From Marinobacter nitratireducens (GTDB taxonomy: Bacteria > Pseudomonadota > Gammaproteobacteria > Pseudomonadales > Oleiphilaceae), in the NCBI RefSeq assembly GCF_000708045.1, contig NZ_ANIE01000003.1, positions 372,001 through 436,000 on the forward strand: 64,000 nucleotides of DNA, read 5' to 3'. This document shows, in pieces, positions 16,901-24,592 of this stretch. How positions within the stretch are numbered: the first letter of the stretch is position 1; the number at the start of each line of letters is the position of its first letter. A program made the translations under genes and the position numbers. A model generated the notes under the pieces. The model ran no database searches, was not told the origin of the DNA, and saw nothing but the letters and a program-made list of their open reading frames with translations.

Positions 16901-17906
16901 TCTTCGGATGAATGTCCGCGTGGTGGGCGATAAAGGGAAGATTCTGGCAGAAAGCCGTGATACGTCCAGCCTGCAGGATCGCCTGGAAGGTCGGGCAGAA
17001 GAAGCTCTGGCATCGGCCGCCTCGACCGAGGCCGAGCCTACTGAAACAAAAGAGTACAGTGACTGGCAGTTCGGCACCTTGCCGGTCGAGGTTCAAACCG
17101 AAAAAGGTGGCATGCAGGTCACGGTTTATCCGGCACTGGAAGACCTCGGTAAGCACGTTCGGCAGATCCGCTGCCTTGATCGTCTGACTGCTGAGGATGA
17201 GACCCGAAAAGCCATTGCGCGATTAATTCTAAACCGGTTCGGGAAGACCCTTGAGGGTCTGGAGCGCAAGCTGCCCAGGTTCAAACAATCTGCACTCATG
17301 TTTGCCCCGGTAGGTCAGGCCAAGCTGTTGCTGGATGATTTGCTGGTTTCCACAGCCATGCAACATTTTTTGTCGGAGGAGCTACCTCGATCCGCAGAGG
17401 CCTTTGATCGGCTCTATGATCGTCATCGTGGCGATTTTATTCCGGCACTGGAGGAGGCCGACGAGCGACTGTTTCAGGCGATGTCGGGGTATCAGAAGCT
17501 GGCTAAGCAGCTCAAAGGCAAGATTAGTCTGGCACTCGCGAACAGTATGGCGGACATAAAATTTCAGCTCGAGAACCTTGTCTACCCGGGGTTTCTGGTG
17601 GCAACGCCGCGGGAATGGCTGGATCAGTTCGGGCGATATTTTGATGCGGCCCTGATCAGGCTGGAGAAGATGCCACGGGAAATGGGCAGGGAGCGGGAGT
17701 TCCTGCACTCGATCGACCCGCTCTGGTCCCGTTACGCGAAAAAGCGCGACGAGCAGCAACGACAGGGCGTGCGGGACCCGGAACTGGTGCTGTATCGCTG
17801 GATGCTGGAAGAATACCGGGTATCATTTTTCGCTCAGCAGCTTGGCACTATTATGACCGTCTCGGTCAAGCGCCTGGACAAACAGTGGGAGCAGACCAGG
17901 GTCTAA
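13971..17906 (+). CDS. hrpA: ATP-dependent RNA helicase HrpA
   Basis: This 1311-residue DEAH-box helicase is close to the usual HrpA length of about 1300. Walker A is GETGSGKTTQIPKI near residue 108. The DEAH box lies near residue 206 (IIDEAHERSLN). The SAT motif (ITSATIEVERFSEFF) and the C-terminal helicase motif (QRAGRCGRVAPG) are present. The long C-terminal region corresponds to the ratchet, OB-fold and DUF3418 parts seen in HrpA. In E. coli HrpA helps process some mRNAs and rescues stalled ribosomes. It is a single transcription unit after the fadD terminator. Confidence 0.95.
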   Translation: MTNPSTDNPAVPETAEQRQAAVKSIMAKLDTCNQQEAARIVRTVARTKGKPGTKDLEKMAKWLERGSEKVSARRAIHKTATFPDGLPVSSRVDDIREAIDHNQVVIIAGETGSGKTTQIPKICMNAGRGTRGLIGHTQPRRIAARSVAARIAEELGEQTGEQIGYQVRFTDTTSEQSRVKVMTDGILLAEVQHDRFLDRYDTLIIDEAHERSLNIDFLLGYLKQLLPKRPDLKVIITSATIEVERFSEFFNEAPVIEVSGRTYPVDIRYRPLTGDEDDRDQGTTDGVIQALEEIEQHERQEKQPPGDVLVFLPGEREIRNLSKVLRHVDLKHTEVLPLYSRLSNQEQNRVFQSHRGRRIVLSTNVAETSLTVPGIRYVIDTGMARISRYSVRSKIQRLPIEPVSQASANQRAGRCGRVAPGICFRLYDETDFINRPEYTDPEILRTNLASVILQMATSGLGEIRQFPFLEAPDRRQVNDGYKLLEELSAVDDKRRVTKLGRTMARLPLDPRLARMLVTAAELGSLSETLVIIAGLSVQDPRERPQEKQQAADQAHAPFNDKESDFVTLLNIWNFYEEQRQELSQNQLKKLCQRTFLSWMRMREWRDIHRQLTLICREQKLAFNKDVASYDKLHKAILAGLLGQVAVKVENREYLATRNRKVMIFPGSKVVKTAPKWIVATEIVETSKVFARMVAAIQPDWIEPLAKHVVKHHYFEPHWEQKRAQVMGYEKVTLYGLDVVPKRRIAYSKVDPEECRNLFIRRALVEGDYRSKAPFIARNRALLDTVENLEKKIRRRDLLVDDETLVGFYDQRLPSEIVSGRHFESWWKQLSAQGLKDLELSEEDILQRPLDDAAAHQYPDYLEWEGVQYPLSYEFEPTSERDGVTLKVPLMALKQIPTRRLEWLVPGLLREKCIALVKGLPKSLRRNFVPVPDFVDAALANMQPSNEPLAVQLWEQLRRMTGVRIDPEAWSDKELPRHLRMNVRVVGDKGKILAESRDTSSLQDRLEGRAEEALASAASTEAEPTETKEYSDWQFGTLPVEVQTEKGGMQVTVYPALEDLGKHVRQIRCLDRLTAEDETRKAIARLILNRFGKTLEGLERKLPRFKQSALMFAPVGQAKLLLDDLLVSTAMQHFLSEELPRSAEAFDRLYDRHRGDFIPALEEADERLFQAMSGYQKLAKQLKGKISLALANSMADIKFQLENLVYPGFLVATPREWLDQFGRYFDAALIRLEKMPREMGREREFLHSIDPLWSRYAKKRDEQQRQGVRDPELVLYRWMLEEYRVSFFAQQLGTIMTVSVKRLDKQWEQTRV

Positions 17907-18060
17907 TCACCGGGAAATTTGCTTGGACGTTGGTCGAAAATGCACTGGATCGGTGCTGTCTGCACTGTTTGCTGGCGAGCAAATGCTAGAGACTGTGATA
18001 GTATTTTATCAAGAACGACATTCTGGTCGCCCGATTCTATAACCATGACGTGGGGTTAGC

Positions 18061-19182
18061 GTGATTAAAGCCGTCATTAGCGGAACAGGTCTCTACACAC
18101 CGCCTGCAACCATTGATAACGACGAGCTGGTTGAAGCATTCAACCAGTACGTCGAGCTGTACAATGCTGAAAATGCCGATGCGATTGCCGCAGGGGATCT
18201 GGCACCGCTACAGCCGTCTTCTTCAGCCTTCATTGAGAAAGCTTCCGGTATCAAACGACGCCATGTGATCGACAAGACCGGTATTCTCGATCCAAAAAGA
18301 ATGGCGCCTTTGATTCCCGAGCGAAGCAACGAAGAGCCTTCGGTCCAGTGTGAAATGGCAGTCTCTGCCTGTAAGGAAGCCCTGGAACAAGCCGGTAAGA
18401 CGGTTGCCGATGTGGACGCACTTATTGTTGCTTGCTCTAACATGCAGCGTCCGTACCCTGCGATCTCCATTGAGGTTCAGGAAGCGCTTGGCATTGATGG
18501 GTTTGCCTACGACATGAACGTGGCCTGCAGTTCGGCCACCTTCGGCCTGCAAGCAGCGGTTAATTCCGTTGAGAACGGTTCTGCTCGTGCGGTGCTGGTT
18601 GTGAGTCCGGAAATCTGCTCTGGCCACCTTAATTTCAGGGATCGCGACAGCCACTTTATTTTCGGCGATGCCTGCACAGCGATTCTGGTGGAGCGTGAAG
18701 AGAATACCCGCGCGGGTGAGGGGTTCGAGATCCTTGGGACCAGCCTGAAAACCAAATTCTCCAATAACATCCGTAACAACTTCGGTTTCCTGAATCGCGG
18801 GGATGAATCAGGCATTGGTAAGCCGGACAAGCTGTTTATTCAGCAAGGCCGTAAGGTGTTCAAAGAGGTATCGCCTTTGGTGGCTGAAATGATCCAGGCT
18901 CAGCTGCGGTCACTCTCCTTGACACCGGATGATCTGAAGAGAATGTGGCTTCACCAGGCCAACCTGAACATGAATCAGTTGATTGCAAGGAAGGTACTGG
19001 GTCGAGATGCCAGCGAGGAAGAGGCGCCGGTGATTCTGGACGAATACGCCAATACGAGTTCGGCCGGGTCCATCATTGCATTCCACAAGCACAAGGAAGA
19101 TCTGGTTGCCGGCGATCTGGGTGTGATTTGCTCGTTTGGTGCCGGTTACTCGGTCGGCAGCGTAGTGCTACGCCGCCGGTAA
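18061..19182 (+). CDS. Beta-ketoacyl-ACP synthase III family protein
   Basis: This 373-residue thiolase-fold condensing enzyme has the full KAS III triad: Cys near residue 156 ([10 protein letters not shown]), His ([12 protein letters not shown]) and Asn ([11 protein letters not shown]). It is longer than FabH (about 317 residues) and resembles the FabH-like subgroup typified by Pseudomonas PA3286, which condenses medium-chain acyl-CoA with malonyl-ACP. It therefore may feed beta-oxidation products into fatty-acid synthesis and not be the essential initiator. The start is GTG, preceded by GGGGTTA. A five-codon ATG frame ending in TAG just before it is probably chance. No other fab genes are adjacent. 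Confidence 0.87.
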   Translation: MIKAVISGTGLYTPPATIDNDELVEAFNQYVELYNAENADAIAAGDLAPLQPSSSAFIEKASGIKRRHVIDKTGILDPKRMAPLIPERSNEEPSVQCEMAVSACKEALEQAGKTVADVDALIVACSNMQRPYPAISIEVQEALGIDGFAYDMNVACSSATFGLQAAVNSVENGSARAVLVVSPEICSGHLNFRDRDSHFIFGDACTAILVEREENTRAGEGFEILGTSLKTKFSNNIRNNFGFLNRGDESGIGKPDKLFIQQGRKVFKEVSPLVAEMIQAQLRSLSLTPDDLKRMWLHQANLNMNQLIARKVLGRDASEEEAPVILDEYANTSSAGSIIAFHKHKEDLVAGDLGVICSFGAGYSVGSVVLRRR

Positions 19183-19197
19183 TTCCGTGGGTGTTGT

Positions 19198-19605
19198 TCA
19201 GCGGGCTGCCACTGCTCTCAAAGCGTCTGGCAGCGCCGTTGAGGCTCTGGCCGAGCGATCGAACCAGACGATCTTGGCATAGCCTTCCGCGTATACCTCA
19301 CCACTATCCGCATCCGTTAGCAGATGGTAAGAATCCAGGCTGGTATTGCCGGCCTTGTCCGCGTATGTTTTCACAACAACGTTGGCCGGGTGGGTCAGTT
19401 CCTTGAGGAATGTAGCGCTGGTTTTGATAATAACAGGTCCCGTGGGCTCTTCAGGCCCGCCTACTTCCAGTGAGGCCAGCCACACTATGCGTGCTTCCTC
19501 AAAGAACCGGAAGTAGACCGTATTATTCGCATGGCCGTATGCATCCATGTCCCCCCAGCGGAGAGGCAATGTAATAGTATGAACAAGATTTCCAGGTACT
19601 GACAT
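19198..19605 (-). CDS. Acyl-CoA thioesterase, 4-hydroxybenzoyl-CoA thioesterase/YbgC type
   Basis: This 135-residue single hotdog-domain protein has the family motif RWGDMDAYGHANNTVYFRFF, in which the aspartate is catalytic. It hydrolyses acyl-CoA thioesters in the cytoplasm. The natural substrate cannot be told from the sequence. It is convergent with the KAS III-like gene, with only 15 bases between the stops, and divergent from mlaA with about 90 bases between starts. On the minus strand the start is preceded by AGGTACCTG. Confidence 0.88.
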   Translation of the reverse strand: MSVPGNLVHTITLPLRWGDMDAYGHANNTVYFRFFEEARIVWLASLEVGGPEEPTGPVIIKTSATFLKELTHPANVVVKTYADKAGNTSLDSYHLLTDADSGEVYAEGYAKIVWFDRSARASTALPDALRAVAAR

Positions 19606-19696
19606 CAGGTACCTCCAGAACAGCGGTTAAATAAGAATAAAAAAGCGCCGGTATTTTCGACGAACTGAAACCATTAAGACAACCCAAGAGCAGGCG

Positions 19697-20485
19697 ATGA
19701 CACAATCTTTTTTCCGGTGCTGGCAGTTTGCACTCGCTGTGACGGTTTCACTGGCCGCGGGCCAGGCGGGTATGGTCTCTGCCCAGACCGTAGACGAGGG
19801 CATGGTGTCTTCAGGGGCGGCGGACGTTGACCCCAAGGACCCATACGAAGGCTGGAACCGCAAGGTATTCAGTTTTAACGAAACCATCGACCGCTGGTTT
19901 CTTAAACCTGTGGCCCAGACCTATCGGGCGATAACGCCGGGGTTTGTGGATCGGGCGGTGACCAATTTCTTCAATAACCTCCAGGAAGTCCGGAATTTCA
20001 CCAACAGCGTGTTGCAACTCAAAGGGGAGTCCGCCGTTGTTGCTGCGGGGCGGTTCACCTACAACACGGTATTCGGGCTGGGAGGGTTGATTGATGTTGC
20101 CACAGAGTTTGATCTGCCGGAGCGGCCAGAAGACTTCGGGCAGACGCTTGGCCATTGGGGCGTCGGCTCTGGGCCTTACCTGATGATGCCATTCCTGGGG
20201 CCCGCTACCCCGCGCTATTTTTCCGGGCTCGCAACGGATGGGTTCGTGTTTCCGTCATTGTGGGATAACGTGGACAGCCCTGAAAACTGGTACGCCCGGG
20301 GCGTTCAGATTGTCGACAAGCGAGCAGACCTGATTCCTGCTGAGGGCTTCATTTCCGGGGACAGCTATATTTTTGTCCGGAATGCCTTCCTGCAGCGCCG
20401 GGAATTCCTGATCAATGATGGTAAGGTGGTCGAAGACCCCTTCGCCAGTGGTGAAGATGAAGACCTGATGCTTGAGGATTTCTGA
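19697..20485 (+). CDS. mlaA: MlaA/VacJ family outer-membrane lipid-asymmetry protein
   Basis: This 262-residue protein carries the MlaA signature DPYEGWNRKVFSFNETIDRW and the later GVGSGPYLMMPFLGP. MlaA sits in the outer membrane with porins and removes phospholipids from the outer leaflet, passing them to MlaC. The family is normally a lipoprotein. Here the signal sequence ends AGMVSAQ with no lipobox cysteine (the only early Cys is residue 8), so it looks like a signal-peptidase I substrate. No in-frame upstream start would add a lipobox. It is followed 28 bases later by a patatin-like phospholipase, a sensible functional neighbour. Other mla genes are not in this window. Confidence 0.9.
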   Translation: MTQSFFRCWQFALAVTVSLAAGQAGMVSAQTVDEGMVSSGAADVDPKDPYEGWNRKVFSFNETIDRWFLKPVAQTYRAITPGFVDRAVTNFFNNLQEVRNFTNSVLQLKGESAVVAAGRFTYNTVFGLGGLIDVATEFDLPERPEDFGQTLGHWGVGSGPYLMMPFLGPATPRYFSGLATDGFVFPSLWDNVDSPENWYARGVQIVDKRADLIPAEGFISGDSYIFVRNAFLQRREFLINDGKVVEDPFASGEDEDLMLEDF

Positions 20486-20513
20486 GCAAATCCGTTGCGG
20501 AAAGGAGATCAGA

Positions 20514-22001
20514 GTGATTAAGGATCCGAGGATCAGCAAGTTCCGGAAGATGCTTGCCGAGGCGCCCAACTATGAGGTGTGGAAGGCGGCAGCACTGGAA
20601 CTGGACTTCCTGGAAGGCAATGCCGACTGGAAAGAGGACTTTGCGTCGGATCTTTACCACTTCGAACTGATCTATGACCGCCTGAGCAATTTGAAGCAAT
20701 ACCGTCAGCAGAACGACTTTGATCGCCTCAAGCGAGCCCTTCGGGAGGGGTTGCACCACGATCTGGGCAATATGGGAAACCCGGCGCTTTATACGCGCTC
20801 CAGGGTAGGCACCAAACACCTTATTGAAGAGTACATAACCCAGGTATGTGAGTCCCTTGATTACCTCTGTGATCACCCGGTTCCCGGTTTTCCGGTTGCG
20901 GATAAGCTTCAGTTTTTCCGGGACACCCTGACCAGCTATGGCCGGCCAGCACTGCTGCTCAGCGGTGGAGCGACGCTGGGTATGTTTCACTTCGGGGTCA
21001 TCAAGGCACTGTGGGAAAAAGGGCTGTTACCCCAGGTGATCGCAGGTTCCAGCGCCGGCGCAATCATTGCCGGCATGCTTGGGGTGCATACCGATGCCGA
21101 AGTTCCTGAAATGCTCGTGCCGGAAAGCCATAACCTTAACGCCTGGAAATGGAAAGGTTTTCTGAGCGCCCTGAGGGGGGAAGGCATGATGGATCAGGAA
21201 CAGCTTCGGTCCTGCCTGCGCGCAAACATCGGTGAGTATACCTTTGAGGAAGCCTTTCAACGTACCGGGCGTTCCATTAACGTGAGCGTTTCGCCGGTAC
21301 AGGCACACCAGAAAGCGCGACTGCTGTGTGGGTATACGTCACCCTACCTTCTGGTCTGGAGTGCGGTCTTAGCCAGCGCCGCCGTGCCCATGGTGTTTCC
21401 GCCAGTAACCCTGATGAAAAAGGATCTTCAGGGTAATTCCTTGCCCTATATGCCACGCCTGCGATTTGTGGACGGCTCTGTGGTGAGTGACTTGCCGGTT
21501 GACCGCCTGATGCACCTGTACGATGTTAACTTTACGATCGTCAGCCAGACCAACCCCCATGTGGTTCCGTTCCTCAACGAAAAAGGGCTGGATGAAAAGC
21601 TGTCACTGGCCAATCTGCCGATGCATCTTCTCAAGTCCGAGATCCAGTTCCATGGAACCGGCGTGTTCGATTATCTGAGGAAACGGGTCAAGCCGGAGTT
21701 GTTCCGGCAGATTTCCGGCCAGATTTACACAATGATGGCCCAACGATACTCCGGTGATGTGACGATCGCGCCGTCATACTCACCACGGCATTACCGCCGG
21801 ATCGTGTCCAATCCGGACCCGGAGTTTATTCGCGAGCTCATTCTGGCCGGCGAGAGAGCGACTTGGCCGAAGATATCCATGATTCGATCCCACGCGCGTA
21901 TATCGAAGACTCTGGAGCGATGTGTGCAACGCCTCAAGCATCAAAACCGGCGCACGGCCGAACTTCGGTTGATAAGTAATTCCGATTCCAGCAGTTCCTG
22001 A
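20514..22001 (+). CDS. Patatin-like phospholipase with N-terminal DUF3336 region
   Basis: This protein is 495 residues from the GTG at 20514, which has AGGAG at 20503-20507 with six-base spacing. An in-frame TTG at 20472 inside mlaA is less likely. The N-terminal 130 residues are of the DUF3336/TGL type (VWKAAALELDFLEGNADWKE). The patatin domain has the oxyanion loop SGGATLGMFHFG, the nucleophile GSSAG and an Asp in FVDGSVVSDLP, where DGS replaces the usual DGA or DGG. It probably hydrolyses phospholipid or triacylglycerol. Location is uncertain because there is no signal peptide. It probably forms an operon with mlaA. Confidence 0.85.
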   Translation: MIKDPRISKFRKMLAEAPNYEVWKAAALELDFLEGNADWKEDFASDLYHFELIYDRLSNLKQYRQQNDFDRLKRALREGLHHDLGNMGNPALYTRSRVGTKHLIEEYITQVCESLDYLCDHPVPGFPVADKLQFFRDTLTSYGRPALLLSGGATLGMFHFGVIKALWEKGLLPQVIAGSSAGAIIAGMLGVHTDAEVPEMLVPESHNLNAWKWKGFLSALRGEGMMDQEQLRSCLRANIGEYTFEEAFQRTGRSINVSVSPVQAHQKARLLCGYTSPYLLVWSAVLASAAVPMVFPPVTLMKKDLQGNSLPYMPRLRFVDGSVVSDLPVDRLMHLYDVNFTIVSQTNPHVVPFLNEKGLDEKLSLANLPMHLLKSEIQFHGTGVFDYLRKRVKPELFRQISGQIYTMMAQRYSGDVTIAPSYSPRHYRRIVSNPDPEFIRELILAGERATWPKISMIRSHARISKTLERCVQRLKHQNRRTAELRLISNSDSSSS

Positions 22002-22102
22002 GATGACAGCCCCTTGAAGCGGACGGTATGATACCGCCATACCAAGGCGGCATAGCGCCATTGGGGCTGCACCTCAACGCCTGAGCACCAGACTGGACAT
22101 CC

Positions 22103-23821
22103 ATGTATTACGATTTTTTCGGCTTTCGGGAACCGCCGTTTTCCATTGCCCCTGATCCCCGGTATCTATACCTCAGTGACCGCCACAAAGAGGCGCTCGC
22201 ACATCTGATGTATGGGGTAAAAGGGCAAGGCGGGTTTATCGTAATCACCGGTGAAGTGGGTACTGGAAAAACCACGGTGTCACGCTGCTTTATCGAAAAC
22301 GTGCCGGAGAATGTCGACATTGCCCTGGTACTCAACCCCAGGCTCTCTGCCCGGGAACTGCTCTCCAGTGTTTGTGATGAACTGGAAATTGATCACGAGG
22401 TGGGCGCGAGCATCAAACAACTGGTTGATCTGATCAACCAGGATCTGTTGAAGGCCCACGCGGCGGGCCGCCACAAGGTGCTGATGATTGACGAGGCTCA
22501 GAACCTGTCAGCGGAGGTTCTCGAACAGCTCCGCTTGCTCACCAATCTTGAAACAGCCGAGAAAAAGCTTCTCCAGATTGTTCTTTTGGGGCAACCCGAG
22601 TTGCAGCAGATGCTGGCATTGCCAGAACTGCGGCAGCTCAATCAGCGGGTGACCGCGCGATATCATCTCGATGCCATCGAAAAAACGGAGCTGCCGGCCT
22701 ATCTTCGTTATCGATTGAGTGTCGCAGGTCTCAGGGGCGACATCTTTTCGCCGTCTGCCATCAAGCGCCTGTACAAGGAAAGTCAGGGCGTACCCCGTTT
22801 GATCAACCTGATTAGCGACCGGGCCCTGCTAGGTGCCTATGCGGAAGGTGAGCACGAGATTACGTCTTCCCACATACGACAGGCCGCCAGAGAGGTTCGC
22901 GGTAACGATCTGGGTCCCATACCCTACGGCAATGAAAGCAGGCGCCCTGCAATGCAGCGTTGGCTGATGGTGGCATCATCGGCATTGTTGGCCGTCATCC
23001 TGACGGTATGGCTGGTGGAGCAGTGGCCGATGTCAACGGCTGCAATCAGTAAGGCCGAGACCGCGCCAGACTCAGCCGACCCGGAGAATCAACTGGGAGG
23101 GTCTGTAGAGCGGACAGAGCCTGAGGCCAGCTCGATGCCGGCTCCAGACTCAGCGGGTCCTTCTGTTAGGGCATCAGAGCCCACGACCAGTCGCTTTTCG
23201 TTTGATCGTCAATCCACGGACCTTTCTACGGCGTTCCAGTTGCTGTTTTCTATATGGGGAAGGGAATATCAGCCCTCCCAGTCACCGATTGCCTGTGATT
23301 TTGCCCAACAGGCCGGGCTAGGGTGTCTGGAACGTCAGGGCAGTCGGCGCAGCCTGGAATTTCTTGATCGCCCGGTGATATTGCGCCTGCATGCAGACGG
23401 TGCGAATCAGGCCTTTATAGTCATTAAAAGTCTTCACAACGATCAGGCGCGAGTGCTTTTGCCGGACGGAGAGCAAGTCCTTTCTTTTGCGAGTATCGAG
23501 CCCTATTGGTTCGGAGAATATCGAATTCTATGGCGATTACCTGAATACCAGACCGAAGATCGTTTTTACGGCTCAGAGAATGGGCAGTCGCTGTGGATCG
23601 GTGCCCGCATGATGGAGCTCGCGGACAGATTGAGCCTTTCGGAATCCGAAGGCGAGAGGATCAAGCGACTGGCCTCTGAAGATCAGGTCCGGTGGTACCA
23701 GAAACAGAAAGGGCTGCTCGTAGATGGCATTGCAGGAGCGATGACCATTATTCAGATGAATAATGACCTGGATTCCGAGGTACCACGCCTGGTACCTGCT
23801 TCGTTACCGGAGGAGGGGTGA
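22103..23821 (+). CDS. gspA: General secretion pathway protein A (ExeA-like ATPase)
   Basis: This 572-residue protein has an N-terminal AAA+ domain beginning MYYDFFGFREPPFSIAPDP, with Walker A GEVGTGKTT near 50-58 and Walker B KVLMIDEAQNLSAE. A membrane helix (LMVASSALLAVILTVWL) lies near residues 290-310. The periplasmic part has a region (about 370-480) resembling a degenerate C39 peptidase fold and ends in a peptidoglycan-binding motif (VRWYQKQKGLLVDGIAGAMT). With GspB it helps the type II secretin cross the peptidoglycan layer. gspB follows after three bases. The other gsp genes are elsewhere, as in many relatives. Confidence 0.9.
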   Translation: MYYDFFGFREPPFSIAPDPRYLYLSDRHKEALAHLMYGVKGQGGFIVITGEVGTGKTTVSRCFIENVPENVDIALVLNPRLSARELLSSVCDELEIDHEVGASIKQLVDLINQDLLKAHAAGRHKVLMIDEAQNLSAEVLEQLRLLTNLETAEKKLLQIVLLGQPELQQMLALPELRQLNQRVTARYHLDAIEKTELPAYLRYRLSVAGLRGDIFSPSAIKRLYKESQGVPRLINLISDRALLGAYAEGEHEITSSHIRQAAREVRGNDLGPIPYGNESRRPAMQRWLMVASSALLAVILTVWLVEQWPMSTAAISKAETAPDSADPENQLGGSVERTEPEASSMPAPDSAGPSVRASEPTTSRFSFDRQSTDLSTAFQLLFSIWGREYQPSQSPIACDFAQQAGLGCLERQGSRRSLEFLDRPVILRLHADGANQAFIVIKSLHNDQARVLLPDGEQVLSFASIEPYWFGEYRILWRLPEYQTEDRFYGSENGQSLWIGARMMELADRLSLSESEGERIKRLASEDQVRWYQKQKGLLVDGIAGAMTIIQMNNDLDSEVPRLVPASLPEEG

Positions 23822-23824
23822 GAT

Positions 23825-24592
23825 ATGTCATACATTCTCGACGCCCTGAGAAAATCAGAAACCGAAAGACGACAGGGCAAGGTCCCTGACCTCGGGCAGC
23901 AGGTTCAGTTAATCCACCGCCCGAAGAAAAAGCCGGTCTCGCCGGCGATCTGGGTCGCGCTGGCGCTGGTGATTAATGCCGGTGTTCTGATTGCCATCTT
24001 CTGGCCGGCGAAACTGCCCGGGGAAATGTCCCAGACAGCGCCACTCAATGTGCCTGACCGTTCTCCTCCGCCTGCCGCCGTAGCGGCAGAAAACGCCGCA
24101 AAAGAGGTTACGCCACCATTACCCGAGGGTACGTCGTCAGCTTCGGATACCCAAGTAGCCGAGACGGTGCCGATCCCGGGACCTGTCGAGGAATCAGACG
24201 ATGGTCCGGTGTCTGAACCGGCGATACAGGCAAGTGGCGGCAACGAAGCTGAGCAGGTTGAGCGTGAGCGACCGACCATCATCGTTCCGAGCAGCAGGGA
24301 AGAAAACACCACAGAAGCATTTCCTGAGCCGGAGTTCACTGGTAGGGTACCGCACCTTGTTGAGTTACCCCTTTCGTTTCAGAAGAGCATTCCGGATTTG
24401 ACCTTCAACAGCCATATTTACGCATCCGATCCCTCCGCACGGCGGGTCATGATCAATGGTCAATACCTGCGGGTTAACGATAGATTTGATGGACTTCAGG
24501 TTGAGAGCATCACAGAGGAAGGTGTGGTTCTCAGTAAGCAGGGCCAACGGTTCCGTGTCGGCATTGTGCGCGATTGGGTGAGCCCACGGTAA
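23825..24592 (+). CDS. gspB: General secretion pathway protein B (ExeB-like)
   Basis: This 255-residue protein opens with the family signature MSYILDALRKSETERRQGK. A membrane helix (WVALALVINAGVLIAIFW) lies near 40-58, followed by a Pro/Ala/Glu-rich periplasmic linker. The C-terminal GspB domain contains RRVMINGQYLRVNDRFDGL and ends in a beta-rich segment. It partners GspA at the inner membrane in assembling the type II secretin. Its TAA stop overlaps the dinG start (TAATG). The start has AGGAGG about ten bases upstream, inside the end of gspA. Confidence 0.9.
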   Translation: MSYILDALRKSETERRQGKVPDLGQQVQLIHRPKKKPVSPAIWVALALVINAGVLIAIFWPAKLPGEMSQTAPLNVPDRSPPPAAVAAENAAKEVTPPLPEGTSSASDTQVAETVPIPGPVEESDDGPVSEPAIQASGGNEAEQVERERPTIIVPSSREENTTEAFPEPEFTGRVPHLVELPLSFQKSIPDLTFNSHIYASDPSARRVMINGQYLRVNDRFDGLQVESITEEGVVLSKQGQRFRVGIVRDWVSPR

